Assembly: GCA_905479925.1 (NCBI GenBank)
Contig: CAJQOL010000002.1
Location: 1 to 50,829, forward strand
Origin: an uncultured Kangiellaceae bacterium
Lineage (GTDB): Bacteria; Pseudomonadota; Gammaproteobacteria; Enterobacterales; Kangiellaceae
Direction: 5' to 3'
DNA: 50,829 nt
The position numbers and the translations under genes are program-made. The notes beneath the pieces are model-generated. The model was given only the letters and a program-made list of their open reading frames with translations, was not told the DNA's origin and did not search any database. Every line of letters starts with the position of its first letter. The first letter of the stretch is position 1. Shown here one piece after another: positions 25,695 through 35,000 of the stretch.

Positions 25695-26825
25695 TTACTC
25701 GTAGTTATTCGAGAAACCAACAGGGTACGACACATAGTCACGGTAACCGGTAATCACTTTCTTTCTACCAAATAATTCGTGATCAAGCTCCAAGTCTCCG
25801 CTATCCACCTGTAATGGCCGACCATCTAAACCTTCTAATTTCGCTTTGGTCGCAATTATTTGAAACTGTTTCCAACCAGCAAGCCTTATTATTTTAGGAC
25901 TAACTTGGTGATTACCACGGCCTAGAATATGACCTTGTCCACCAATGAGCGTCATAATAAAAACAACCTTAACACCGGACTCAAGCAGTTCTATTAAATC
26001 TCGTTCTACCGCATCACTTTTTACCAGCGACTCTTGGTAGATAATGTCGGAACCCAACAAAGTATTTTCCAAATTAAGCTGATTCATTATGTAAGCGCAG
26101 GTCGAACCCGAGCCAATCACATAATAGATATCGTCTTCCATTGATTCGATGACCTCCGCAGCTATATCTTCAAGGACCAACTCTTCAACTTCTATATTGC
26201 CGTTTTTTACCGCTTGAACATATTGCAATGATGAAGGGATTTGAAGGTAACCATATTTTCGGGCTTTAACAACTCCTTGACGAAAAGCTTGTTCGTCAAT
26301 ATCCACCACATCCGCTTCTATCACACTCAGCATTTTTCCTTTAATCAGGTCACTAATTAGCAGACCGGCAGACTCCGCTGAATTAGCATAGACTCCTGAG
26401 TGTATTTTTACTCCTGCCGGAACGCCTAATACACTTTGCTGGTCATCATAAACTTCATAGAGGTTTCGTGCCGTTCCATCACCGCCGACAAACAGCACAA
26501 GATCCAGGCTCAGTTGCTGCAGCCGTTTCATCAACGCCTTAGTATCATCGGCAGTGCTAGGTGTGCAGGCGTCATAAACTATTTCGTGGCTAATTCCTAG
26601 TCGCTGACATAATGATTCTCCCATGTCACCTGAAGCGGTAAAAACCTTTAACTGAGGTTGATAAGCGAGAAATTGTTTAAAGCTATTTTCCGCTTTGGTT
26701 TCCGCTAGCTGCATCGCTCCTCGTTCAAAAGCCATCGCTCGTATTTCGTCACCATCACTGCCTTTTAAACCAACTCTTCCGCCTATACCCGCGAAAGGAT
26801 TAATAATTAAACCTAACTTGAACAT
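25695..26825 (-). CDS. ATP-NAD kinase family protein (NadK/AcoX-like)
   Basis: The 376-residue protein begins LGLIINPFAGIGGRVGLKGSDG, has the nucleotide-kinase motif LFVGGDGTARNLYEV near residue 110, and continues with LGVPAGVKIHSGVYA. This is the layout of the NAD-kinase-like family often annotated 'ATP-NAD kinase' or AcoX-like, which is longer than true NadK. Phosphorylation of NAD or a related small molecule is possible but not shown. Its start overlaps the epmC stop by 13 bp, implying translational coupling with that gene. Confidence 0.85.
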   Translation of the reverse strand: MFKLGLIINPFAGIGGRVGLKGSDGDEIRAMAFERGAMQLAETKAENSFKQFLAYQPQLKVFTASGDMGESLCQRLGISHEIVYDACTPSTADDTKALMKRLQQLSLDLVLFVGGDGTARNLYEVYDDQQSVLGVPAGVKIHSGVYANSAESAGLLISDLIKGKMLSVIEADVVDIDEQAFRQGVVKARKYGYLQIPSSLQYVQAVKNGNIEVEELVLEDIAAEVIESMEDDIYYVIGSGSTCAYIMNQLNLENTLLGSDIIYQESLVKSDAVERDLIELLESGVKVVFIMTLIGGQGHILGRGNHQVSPKIIRLAGWKQFQIIATKAKLEGLDGRPLQVDSGDLELDHELFGRKKVITGYRDYVSYPVGFSNNYE

Positions 26826-27340
26826 AAAGAAATGGCCTCTCCTTTGCGGAAAAATTCGCTTAAAGCATCAAAAAACTGTTGCGCACGTGGTGGTAAACCA
26901 TACCGCAAATAGTATTCAGCCTGTTGGGTAACAGCTTTCTTAAACGATAGCGACGCGTCAATACCGGCGCTGACATTATCCGCCGAAAAATTAAAAGAAT
27001 GTCCGCAAGCTAAAGACAGTAACCACTCTATAGCTTGGGGTTTCACTTCAACTTGTTCAAATTCCTGCTGTTGTTCTATTGTGCGCCCCTCAGGCTCATA
27101 CCAATAACCAAAATCATCGATTAAGCGACGCGCTTCTCCGGCAATTGTCCAGTGGGCGATTTCGTGTAACGCACTCGAGAAATAATCTTCTCTAGCAAAG
27201 ATGATTGCCGGCTGCTTATTGGTTGCCGCTTTGTAAAACGGCTCAGCAGCGCCCATTTCGAGTTTAGTGTTCTCAGCGTTCAGAAATAATCGGTCAAAAA
27301 TGTCGACCAAGTGTCTGGGATCGGTTTGATTTATGACCAT
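26813..27340 (-). CDS. epmC: Elongation factor P hydroxylase EpmC
   Basis: EpmC (YfcM) hydroxylates the beta-lysylated lysine of elongation factor P, a modification that helps ribosomes translate polyproline stretches. The 175-residue product has the family core SALHEIAHWTIAGEARR with the metal-binding His pair, followed by DFGYWYEPEGRT and EVKPQAIEWLLSLACG. Length is normal (E. coli about 180). An AGGA site stands ten bases before the ATG. epmA and epmB are not in this window. Confidence 0.92.
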   Translation of the reverse strand: MVINQTDPRHLVDIFDRLFLNAENTKLEMGAAEPFYKAATNKQPAIIFAREDYFSSALHEIAHWTIAGEARRLIDDFGYWYEPEGRTIEQQQEFEQVEVKPQAIEWLLSLACGHSFNFSADNVSAGIDASLSFKKAVTQQAEYYLRYGLPPRAQQFFDALSEFFRKGEAISLCSS

Positions 27341-27476
27341 TTAAAACTTGTCCTACACAAAGTTACGCCAATTTTAATGGTAAGCGGCCATTTATTCACT
27401 ATAATTATCAATGAACATCTCAAAAACCAATGGGTTATTGATGTAATTTAAGAGGTTTTAGCTAAAAACATTTGAT

Positions 27477-27731
27477 ATGAATCAGCAGATTGTAAAAATT
27501 GAAGTGGATCGAAAAGACCAAGCCTGTCTTAAGATCACCTTAAGACAAAAACCGAGTCGACTCGAGTTTTGGCGCAAACAGGCGCCGCAGTTAGTCACTT
27601 ATAAAGGTTACGGTCGAAACTGGTATTGTCTACCTAGCTTTAAACCCGCACCAAGCCGCTGTATTCCGTTACTAAAAGCTATCTCTAGGGGGCCGCAATT
27701 TAGGCACCTTAGGATAAAACTGGATAGCTAG
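27477..27731 (+). CDS. Small basic hypothetical protein
   Basis: This 84-residue frame encodes a basic protein (many Lys and Arg, motif YKGYGRNWYCLPSFKPAPSRC) with no signal peptide or membrane span and no family I recognise. It is divergent from epmC and convergent with fabR. The ribosome binding site is poor: a GAGG lies about 20 bases upstream. It fills an otherwise empty gap and the amino acid composition is protein-like, so it is probably real, but without homologues I cannot be sure. Confidence 0.5.
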   Translation: MNQQIVKIEVDRKDQACLKITLRQKPSRLEFWRKQAPQLVTYKGYGRNWYCLPSFKPAPSRCIPLLKAISRGPQFRHLRIKLDS

Positions 27732-27799
27732 CTTTCTCTCTTCATCAAAAACAACCGGTTACCCTAGAAAGCCCGAAGAAAAGCCCCCAACACGGTCAT

Positions 27800-28411
27800 C
27801 TAACCGTTTCTAGACAAATGCAATACCTTAGCACCCATAGCTAAGTAACGAAGTTGCTGCACTACCCTTTGTTCGATTTGTTTGCGCTGACTTGGTTTTG
27901 CAGCTAAAGATTCAGCACCGGCGTTAAACACAATAGCCACCATCGCTTCCGCTTGGGCTACCGCTGACTCTTTTTCGTATCCAACCGCCTGTATATAGTC
28001 GGTCAATTCAACAATGAAAAACTGAATCTCTCGGTCAACGGCTTTTCTTAACGCATGGGTTGTTCCCGAACGCTCGTGAAACAGAAGACGAAAAATATTT
28101 GGGTGGGTCTCCATTACTTCCATAAAGGTATAAACGGAGGTTTGAATCACACTCCCCCCTTTCTCAAAACGCTTACGCGCTTTACGCATTATTTGGCGCA
28201 AGGTTAACCCGCATTCATCGACCAAGGTTAATCCAAGTTCTTCCATATCTTTAAAGTGACGATAGAAAGAGGTAGGAGCAATTCCAGCTCCACGAGCGAC
28301 TTCACGTAAGCTCAAGCTGGCAAAACTCTTTTCAACGCTTAACTGATTAAGCGTTGCATCAATAATAGCGCGTCTCGTTTTTTCTTTTTGTTCGGTTCGG
28401 CTAATGGCCAT
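27800..28411 (-). CDS. fabR: TetR-family repressor of fatty acid desaturation genes, FabR
   Basis: FabR represses unsaturated fatty acid genes in response to the saturated/unsaturated acyl balance. The product is very close to E. coli FabR in its first two thirds: [44 protein letters not shown] (helix-turn-helix), [27 protein letters not shown] and [18 protein letters not shown]. The frame extends to a TTG at 28438, but the ATG at 28411 has GGAAC just upstream and matches the usual protein start. It is divergent from a fatty acid desaturase gene, with two palindromes between them that fit its operators. Confidence 0.92.
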   Translation of the reverse strand: MAISRTEQKEKTRRAIIDATLNQLSVEKSFASLSLREVARGAGIAPTSFYRHFKDMEELGLTLVDECGLTLRQIMRKARKRFEKGGSVIQTSVYTFMEVMETHPNIFRLLFHERSGTTHALRKAVDREIQFFIVELTDYIQAVGYEKESAVAQAEAMVAIVFNAGAESLAAKPSQRKQIEQRVVQQLRYLAMGAKVLHLSRNG

Positions 28412-28530
28412 ATAGGTTCCGTTACTGGTCGTTTTCAACGGTTATAGTTAATTACTCATGATAGCGTTGATTATCCGCTATGCCATGGAAAATTGGAAAT
28501 TTAATGACAAAATAGAGCAAACTCAAAATA

Positions 28531-28556
28531 ATTGGGCTTACACGTGTGCTCCCAAT
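28531..28556. promoter_or_regulatory. Imperfect palindrome, possible second FabR-type operator
   Basis: Arms ATTGGG and CCCAAT flank a core ACACGTGT, so 20 of 26 positions are symmetric. The core resembles the GTACA/TGTAC centre of the site at 28596, and both lie in the fabR-desaturase spacer. It may bind FabR weakly or another regulator. Confidence 0.45.
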
Positions 28557-28595
28557 TGATATTTAGTAATTCTGACTATATACTCACCCTATTCA

Positions 28596-28611
28596 GCGTA
28601 CAGGTGTACGC
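28596..28611. promoter_or_regulatory. FabR-type operator before the desaturase gene
   Basis: GCGTACAGGTGTACGC is a perfect palindrome apart from its two central bases and resembles the GCGTACA/TGTACGC palindromes that I recall for E. coli FabR sites at fabA and fabB. It is 82 bp before the desaturase start. Confidence 0.7.
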
Positions 28612-28692
28612 AAAAGTGCTATTTCAATGCAAGCTAATAGGCTAATTCACTGCAAAGTAGCGCTGTAACCAATTATATTTTTCGGATGAATA

Positions 28693-29868
28693 ATGACCAC
28701 AGATAAAAGCAGTAAGCAAAACCGAAATCAAGTGAAGTTAAAGAATGGCAAACCCGCAATCATATGGCTGAATGTACTGGTTTTCCTAATAACCTTCATA
28801 ATCGCAGCAATTGGCGTCCCACTATACGGTTATTATAGCGGGTTTAGCATTGGTATTATCGTCGCCGCTGTTTTAGCACTGAGCTTTTGCGAGCTTTCAA
28901 TTACCGCAGGATACCACCGGTTATGGTCGCATAAGGCTTATGAAGCTAACCCAGTAGTTCGCTTTATTTTTGCTATAGGCGGTGCTTTTGCAGTTCAAAA
29001 TAGTGCTCTTCATTGGTGTTCTGACCACCGTGTACATCATCGTTTTGTTGATGAAAACGACAAAGATCCCTACTCTGCAAAAATGGGATTCTGGTACTCT
29101 CACATCGGTTGGATGCTTCGCGAGTACCAAGCTCATCGCTATACTGATTATAAAAATGTCAGTGATATGCAAAAAGACAAAATCGTCATGTGGCAGCACA
29201 AGCATTATTTAACGCTGGTATTGTTAACTAATTTTGGTATTCCTTTGTTGGTTGGGTTAGCCCTTGGTGACATTTGGGGAAGCCTCTTATTGGTTGGTTT
29301 TCTTCGACTTGTTGTTAGTCATCATTTAACCTTTTGCATTAACTCGTTGGCACATATGTGGGGCAAACAGCCTTATAACGACAAGAATACCGCTAAAGAC
29401 AACCCACTGGTTGCGTTACTTACATTTGGTGAGGGTTATCATAATTTTCACCATGCGTTTCAGTATGACTACCGAAACGCTATCAAATGGTGGCAATTTG
29501 ACCCTACAAAATGGCTAATTAGATCCCTCAGTTTTGTAAAGCTTGCAAAAAGCCTTAAACGTATACCGGAAGAGAAAATTGCGAAAGCCATTGCTGCACA
29601 ACAGCTTAACAAAACCAAGTCAAAACTAATGGCTCTGAGTATTCCAAATAAAGATGAAGCCATTGAAACCATTCAAAAGGAATATGATTTAATGCTTCAG
29701 AAAATGAATGAATTTTATCAATTGAAGAAAGAATGGTTGGAAATAAAGACCGATCAACTGATTGAAAACGTTGAACGCTCACAAGTAAATTCTCGATACA
29801 AGTCAATTAAACAAAGTTGGAGCGAGCAACAGAAAAGCTGGCAACTGATGATTCATCAATACGCTTAG
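28693..29868 (+). CDS. Acyl-CoA/acyl-lipid delta-9 fatty acid desaturase
   Basis: The 391-residue membrane protein has the three histidine boxes of the di-iron desaturases: HRLWSH near residue 76, HRVHHRF near 113 and HNFHHAF near 253. Hydrophobic spans lie at about 22-65 and 165-205. This is the stearoyl-CoA-desaturase/DesA-type fold, which uses oxygen to add a double bond to saturated acyl chains in the membrane. The last 90 residues are charged and coiled-coil-like (EYDLMLQKMNEFYQLKKEWLEI), longer than in many relatives. It is divergent from fabR, with operator-like palindromes between, so repression by FabR is the likely control. Confidence 0.93.
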   Translation: MTTDKSSKQNRNQVKLKNGKPAIIWLNVLVFLITFIIAAIGVPLYGYYSGFSIGIIVAAVLALSFCELSITAGYHRLWSHKAYEANPVVRFIFAIGGAFAVQNSALHWCSDHRVHHRFVDENDKDPYSAKMGFWYSHIGWMLREYQAHRYTDYKNVSDMQKDKIVMWQHKHYLTLVLLTNFGIPLLVGLALGDIWGSLLLVGFLRLVVSHHLTFCINSLAHMWGKQPYNDKNTAKDNPLVALLTFGEGYHNFHHAFQYDYRNAIKWWQFDPTKWLIRSLSFVKLAKSLKRIPEEKIAKAIAAQQLNKTKSKLMALSIPNKDEAIETIQKEYDLMLQKMNEFYQLKKEWLEIKTDQLIENVERSQVNSRYKSIKQSWSEQQKSWQLMIHQYA

Positions 29869-30077
29869 TTTCCCATTGGCTAGCTCATGGTTACCATTTG
29901 TTTAGTTGAAAATTAGGTGGTTCTATGCGGAATAAGCCAATTAAACGAAATAAATGAAAACCTAAACGTTAAACCGCGGGCACTCTAATGTAGCGAGTTT
30001 GAACAATAATGTTATCAAGTATGGGTGGGAATTGTTGTCTTAGAAAAGAGCTGGAGAATTTATCTGCCAACCCCATA

Positions 30078-30392
30078 TTACATTTTTCTGGTTGGCTTTC
30101 CTTCAACTGGGTTCGTTTCAACCGCGCTAGTTTCATCCATCCGAGTTTCATCCATCCGGGCTTCATCCGTGATACGCCTAACGCCAAATGAAACCGTTGG
30201 CGGAATTCCCATTTGTAGGTCGATATCACCAACGCGGTAATTTGAGCCTTTCTCCTTTAATAACGCATTAACCGACTCTTGCTTTTTAACCGCTTTTATA
30301 ATGGTATTTGCGATTAATTCATCACTACTAAAATCGGTGACCGAGTCGGTTACTTTATTAGAAATAGCTTTTGCTTTATCTAAAATACTCAT
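30078..30392 (-). CDS. Small hypothetical protein with a repeated acidic tail
   Basis: I do not recognise this 104-residue protein. The N-terminal 70 residues (SILDKAKAISNKVTDSVTDF, then KAVKKQESVNALLKEKGSNYRVGDIDLQMGIPPTVSFGVRRI) look folded and soluble, with amphipathic helices and then strands. The tail DEARMDETRMDETSAVE comes from 15-bp tandem repeats. It is the last of three same-strand genes (GNAT, nitrobindin-like protein, this one) spaced by 29 and 45 bp, so it is probably cotranscribed. Confidence 0.65.
   Translation of the reverse strand: MSILDKAKAISNKVTDSVTDFSSDELIANTIIKAVKKQESVNALLKEKGSNYRVGDIDLQMGIPPTVSFGVRRITDEARMDETRMDETSAVETNPVEGKPTRKM
30131..30160 (-). repeat. Two 15-bp tandem repeats with a partial third
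   Basis: TTTCATCCATCCGAG (30131-30145) and TTTCATCCATCCGGG (30146-30160) differ by one base, and a partial third unit follows to about 30168. They encode the DETRM-type tail of the small protein. Confidence 0.9.
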
Positions 30393-30437
30393 TGAGAATC
30401 ATGTTTCTCCATCGAAAGATACCGAGCTGAATATTTC

Positions 30438-31016
30438 TTAGCCGTGCTCAAAAGTAATGCGCTGCAGTTCACTTTTATCAACGTGCTCGAAATCCTTGCC
30501 ATATATAAACAAGCTGGTTACTTCTCGATAACTCAAAGTATCCTTGTTAACCGTCATTTTCATTTCAAACGCTTTGGTTTTTGCTTTATTGAGCATGAAA
30601 GGAGACTGAACAATACCAAATGAGTCATCACCAGCCGTTGCAGTAACATGAAAAATAGCATCTGATTGTTGCTGCTCAAAATTTCCTCCTGCTAACAGGC
30701 ACACTCCTCTGGGGATCGTTAACGAGTGCATTATGGCTTTAGTAGCTGGTTCATAAATCCAGTGACCTATTTGGTCGTGAAAAATATGCCCGGATGATTT
30801 CTTTCGAACCACGTGATGGTACTTAACCGCAACCAACTCTTGTTCTTCTGCGTTCTCAGCAAACCCCGCTGCAGTGAAGACCATTTCATCGGTAAAGGCC
30901 GTCTTATCCGGTTCTGCATTTGCATCAGGAGCATTGTCTAAGCCACGGTTGCCAACCCACTTTCCAATCAGCTGTGCCAAAGGGCCATAATCGATTCCAT
31001 CAATCAGTGTATTCAT
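30438..31016 (-). CDS. Nitrobindin-like haem-binding beta-barrel protein (FABP-like)
   Basis: The 192-residue soluble protein is strand-rich with LAQLIGKWVGNRGLD at the start, a typical opening of the FABP-like/nitrobindin fold, and GHIFHDQIGHWIYEPATKAI in the middle, which matches the 'H-x-E/D-x-G-x-W' strand of that family. Such proteins form ten-stranded barrels, some of which bind ferric haem and nitric oxide. Whether haem is bound here is unknown; I cannot place the axial His with certainty. A strong GGAAGG site precedes the ATG. It lies 29 bp after a GNAT gene. Confidence 0.6.
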   Translation of the reverse strand: MNTLIDGIDYGPLAQLIGKWVGNRGLDNAPDANAEPDKTAFTDEMVFTAAGFAENAEEQELVAVKYHHVVRKKSSGHIFHDQIGHWIYEPATKAIMHSLTIPRGVCLLAGGNFEQQQSDAIFHVTATAGDDSFGIVQSPFMLNKAKTKAFEMKMTVNKDTLSYREVTSLFIYGKDFEHVDKSELQRITFEHG

Positions 31017-31045
31017 TTGTACCTTCCGGAGCTATTGTTATTAAT

Positions 31046-31591
31046 CTATCTATTTAAAGAAAGTGACATGATTCTATCTGAATAAGATTTTCCATCCAAG
31101 CGAAAACGATCCTTTAACTCGCCAATAAGCACGAAACCATGTTTCTTATAGAGATTAAATGCAGCTTCATTGCCACCAATAACATTGAGGTCTAGGTACT
31201 CAAAATCAGAGTTTAATGCCATCCAGTTAATGAGATATTCCAATAATCGACTGGCAATTCCTTGACCTCGATAACGACTATCAACTCCCATACCTAACTG
31301 AGTTCTATGATGACTTGCTAGCTCTGCATAACCTCTAATATCAATATGCCCGACAATTTCGTTGCCGCAACTAGCAATCATTAACCGCCGCCAGCCGTTC
31401 TCAGAGTAATCGGCTGAAATTCCATCAGTGAATTTGCTGCGCAGGATATCGTTTAATTTAGATTGCTCACTTGAAATCGGTTGAAATTTAGCCGTTTCAC
31501 CCTTTCCATTTTCCCTCAAGTGTTTATCCAGATAGTTAAAGAATAGCTTTAAATCACTGGCCTCTGCCAACCGAATCGAAACCTGTTGCAT
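31046..31591 (-). CDS. GNAT-family N-acetyltransferase
   Basis: The 181-residue protein has the GNAT core: IVGHIDIRGYAE, then QLGMGVDSRYRGQGIASRLLEYLINWM with the acetyl-CoA-binding R-x-x-G-x-G/A loop, and LDLNVIGGNEAAFNLYKKHGFVLIGELKDRF near the end. It resembles the RimJ/RimL-type subgroup acting on small molecules or protein N-termini. The substrate is not predictable. First gene of a three-gene minus-strand group. Confidence 0.9.
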   Translation of the reverse strand: MQQVSIRLAEASDLKLFFNYLDKHLRENGKGETAKFQPISSEQSKLNDILRSKFTDGISADYSENGWRRLMIASCGNEIVGHIDIRGYAELASHHRTQLGMGVDSRYRGQGIASRLLEYLINWMALNSDFEYLDLNVIGGNEAAFNLYKKHGFVLIGELKDRFRLDGKSYSDRIMSLSLNR

Positions 31592-32080
31592 ATTTATACC
31601 TGCCTATATATCCCTGCTTTTATATCCATGCCTATTTAAACAGTCAAAACTGTCTCTAGATAATAAACTGTTTCCATGTGCTTCATACAGCTTTACCAAA
31701 AGGCGCTTCAGTGCTAATAGTAACAATGCCCGCCAATATCGTTTTCATTCCAGTTATGACTCTAAACTAAATTGCTTATGAGAGACTATCACGATGAGCT
31801 ATATCAATAGCCTGTCTTGATAAGGTTCAGCGAAAAATTAGATTATTTAAATTGACTGAAACATATCCCGGTTCGTTAGGTAGCAAGCTCGGCTCTCGTC
31901 TGACAACTGGTAACCTTTTTTATTTGGTAAGAGTTTCAATTATAACGAGTGTTTTTTTTGTCCCCTCTCTCCTTCAAAAGAGAGAGGATAAAACGATTGG
32001 ACACAACAATCGACACCAAGACAGAGCCTCATCTAGATGCATTAATAGGCTGTCGTAGCATTATGTCTTAACGTAATGGT
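31592..32080. other. Intergenic region between the GNAT gene and the TIR protein gene
   Basis: No convincing gene is present. A hairpin with 8-bp arms CCTCTCTC (31964-31971) and GAGAGAGG (31980-31987) sits after a T run on the plus strand. Near 32068-32103, diverged direct repeats of about 13 bp (AACGTRATGGTTT) span the stop codon of the TIR gene, as if tandem duplication had moved the end of the protein. The short plus-strand frame at 31852 does not look like a gene. Confidence 0.5.
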
Positions 32081-35000
32081 TTAACGTGATGGTTTAGCGT
32101 GATGCATCAGAACCATCTCAATTGATACACCGAGATCAGAGTATTCTGTCAACTTTGTTTCAAGTAACTCTCCTGGCCAGTAAGCTACCGGATGCTCTCC
32201 GATTAGCCGCTTCACACGAGTATTGACGTTAGCTTGTTGGAACGCACCTTTTTCTGGACGATAAATCCATAAGTTTTTGTTAATGGTTGCATCATTAGAT
32301 TGAGAATTAACTTTGTTTGATGATGATTCGTTTTTCATAATCTGCAAAGGCGACTCTAACAATTCATCATTAACTGCCAACAAATAGTCATTGGGCTTAA
32401 TACCAAGCTTTTCTGCAACTGAGCCGGGCTTTAGGGTTTTTACTCGTATGATATAGCGACCATCATAGCCAACCATATTCCATGCACCACCAGCCAATGA
32501 TGACGGAGCCGCCAACTCAATCGGCTGTCCTTGCCTTAATAGATCGATTGGTTTTCTAGTAGAGGCTGCCAATTGCAGCTGGGGATAGGTTGAAGCCAAA
32601 TCTTTTGGACGTTGTCCGTCAATTTTTAAAATACAATCTCCGTGTTTCCATTGCGACGCTTCCATACCAGACGCAGGCTGAATATCTCCCAAGCAAAGTA
32701 TCGGTAGCTGTTCTAACTGCACCAGCTGCTCGCGTAAAGTGTTGTAACGAGACAACATACGTTGATAACGTAAATAACTCTCATGGGTCTGTTTTGAGCG
32801 CTGGTTAACCGTCATATTTCCGTAAGTCTCAAGATTACTGATCTCTCTAGCTAATACTTTTTCCGCTTTATCATACAAACCTAAATTGGTCAGCTGAACA
32901 AATAATCCTTGGCTAAACTGAGGGTTGGTAAACGAACCAGGGTAAACCTTCAACAATTCGTGGGCTTTGCGAAACAGTCCCGATTGCACGGCAGCGGCAA
33001 AAACACCACCTGAAAATTTATGCAACATTATCGGGTCTACGCCTTCAACGTTAATCGAGCGGTTACTGTCATTAGTTATCCCAGGGCTATTACCAACAAA
33101 TAAACTAGTCTGTATTGGTTCGCCTCCGCCTAACTCTGATAAATAAGCTATTCCGTACTGAAAAGCTTGATAACTATTAACCTGAAAAAGACGCTGCATA
33201 GTAACGAATTTAACAAAAAAATGATCCGGTGCAATTTTTTCAAGCTCATTTACATCACTTGAGATGTCCTTATTTTCGTTAAACAATTGCTTTATTTTGT
33301 TCTCTAAAGATACGACGCGTAAATCGATATTCGCTTCCCTTTTAGTCGCACTTTCTGATGACGCGACCAACCGTTTTTGAAAATTCACCTCATCTAGCAG
33401 CGTCTTCTCATTCACGGCCCACGTGTCTGTATACAAAGCAAAATCTAAAAACCAGTCATGACGATAAGAACGTTGCGCTGGCACTAGTGAATTAATTGAA
33501 ATTAGGCTATCTTTTGGGGCGTTCAGGTTAACTGCATTATCGCTACCATTGTTTACAGAATTTTTAGTTAAAGCGTTAACCAATAGGCCAGAGGTGCTAG
33601 CACTCGACTGAGAAAAAACCGTTACCTGATCCAAATATTTACCGGATAGCGTCTCGGAAACCGCTATTTTCTGAACATCATCTAGTTCAAGGTATTCACG
33701 ACCAAACTGCACAGCCTTGTTAATATTTAGGCTCATGATGTTGCTATTGTCATCACGCCAATCTAACACACCATTAAGATCATCTGCGATTTCGTTCATA
33801 GAAATAATGCTTGATGCCGAGATGAAAAAATAGCTTGTTGTTTGTTTTTCCTTAAGGTCATAAATCTGAGCGTCTACCGTCGTTCCAGTGCCATTTTTTT
33901 CTACAAAAAGCAACCAGCCGCTAGCAAGATCTGCTCGCAATACATGGCCACTTGAAAAGTTCTTAGCTATTGTTGACACTAATGAAAGGTCAGGCTTTAG
34001 CATATATGCCTGGGTACGGTCGGCAACAAATAGCTGGCTAGCTGCGGGATCGTAGATAATATTTTTATAGAATTGATCACTTCGTTCATTCAATAAAACA
34101 TATCGAGCATTACTAGCTATTGAACCGGAATGCGTCGAATCGTTGTTTTCTGAGTCTTGTTCGACGCTTGTCTCTTCTTCTTCGTCGGTTAAGTCATCGT
34201 CATTAGCGGTATTAGGCACTTGCCTTAATCCCCAAGTTTGCACCTTACCCGATAACGAGGTTAACGCTACATCATCGCCCATATAAATTGCGTTGGAAAT
34301 CGATTCGCCGATCTTAAAAACATCATCGGGTTCAACAGCATAGTCAGAGAAATTTTGATACATGGTTAAATTCTCTAAATCGTAAAAAGAGCATTGTTCG
34401 CCGCCACAGGATAGAAATTGATTATTGTCTTCATGTAAGTCAACCAGGCTAATGCGGTCAGCGGCTTTCCCCTCCGAACGTTGCAGTCTAGCACTAATGG
34501 TTAAGTTTTCTGTATTTATAAGATAGGTATTAATATCGTAAAAATTATCATCTTCAACAGCAAGCATCAGCCATTTTCTGCCGTCTAAAAACAGATACAT
34601 GAATTGTCGCTGATTTGAAATTGGCAGATTTATGGAATGTTTAAATGCAGAGTGCGTAAATTCAAAACCATTAACACTTTTGTCGATATAAAAACGAGCG
34701 TTATTATTTACCGTAAATTCTTTCTTTGTTCCACTTTGATTGATTAGTTTAACCACCGGCTCAGCGGCACTGCGTCTAAAATATGAGACTGCGCCATCAG
34801 AAAACTCTACAACAGATTCGTGGCCTGAATAAACATGACCAACTCGCTCGACTAACTGGTCACCATAACCTCTCAGCTTTCTCAAGGTTAAGGTATCCAA
34901 ATCAAGTTGGTAGAGATAACTTCTAAATGTCTCTTTAGGGGTAAGCGCAACATTCGACAACTGAACTTCTAACAGCGAGTTATAACCCGTTGTTATCTTT

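Noticed and set aside
31964..31987. Terminator of the TIR operon
   Set aside because: The hairpin is good, but on the minus strand it is followed by A rather than T, so it is listed only as an inverted repeat in the spacer.
31852..32058. A 68-residue plus-strand frame upstream of the TIR gene stop
   Set aside because: The composition is not protein-like, there is no ribosome binding site, and it covers a hairpin and T run. Treated as noncoding.
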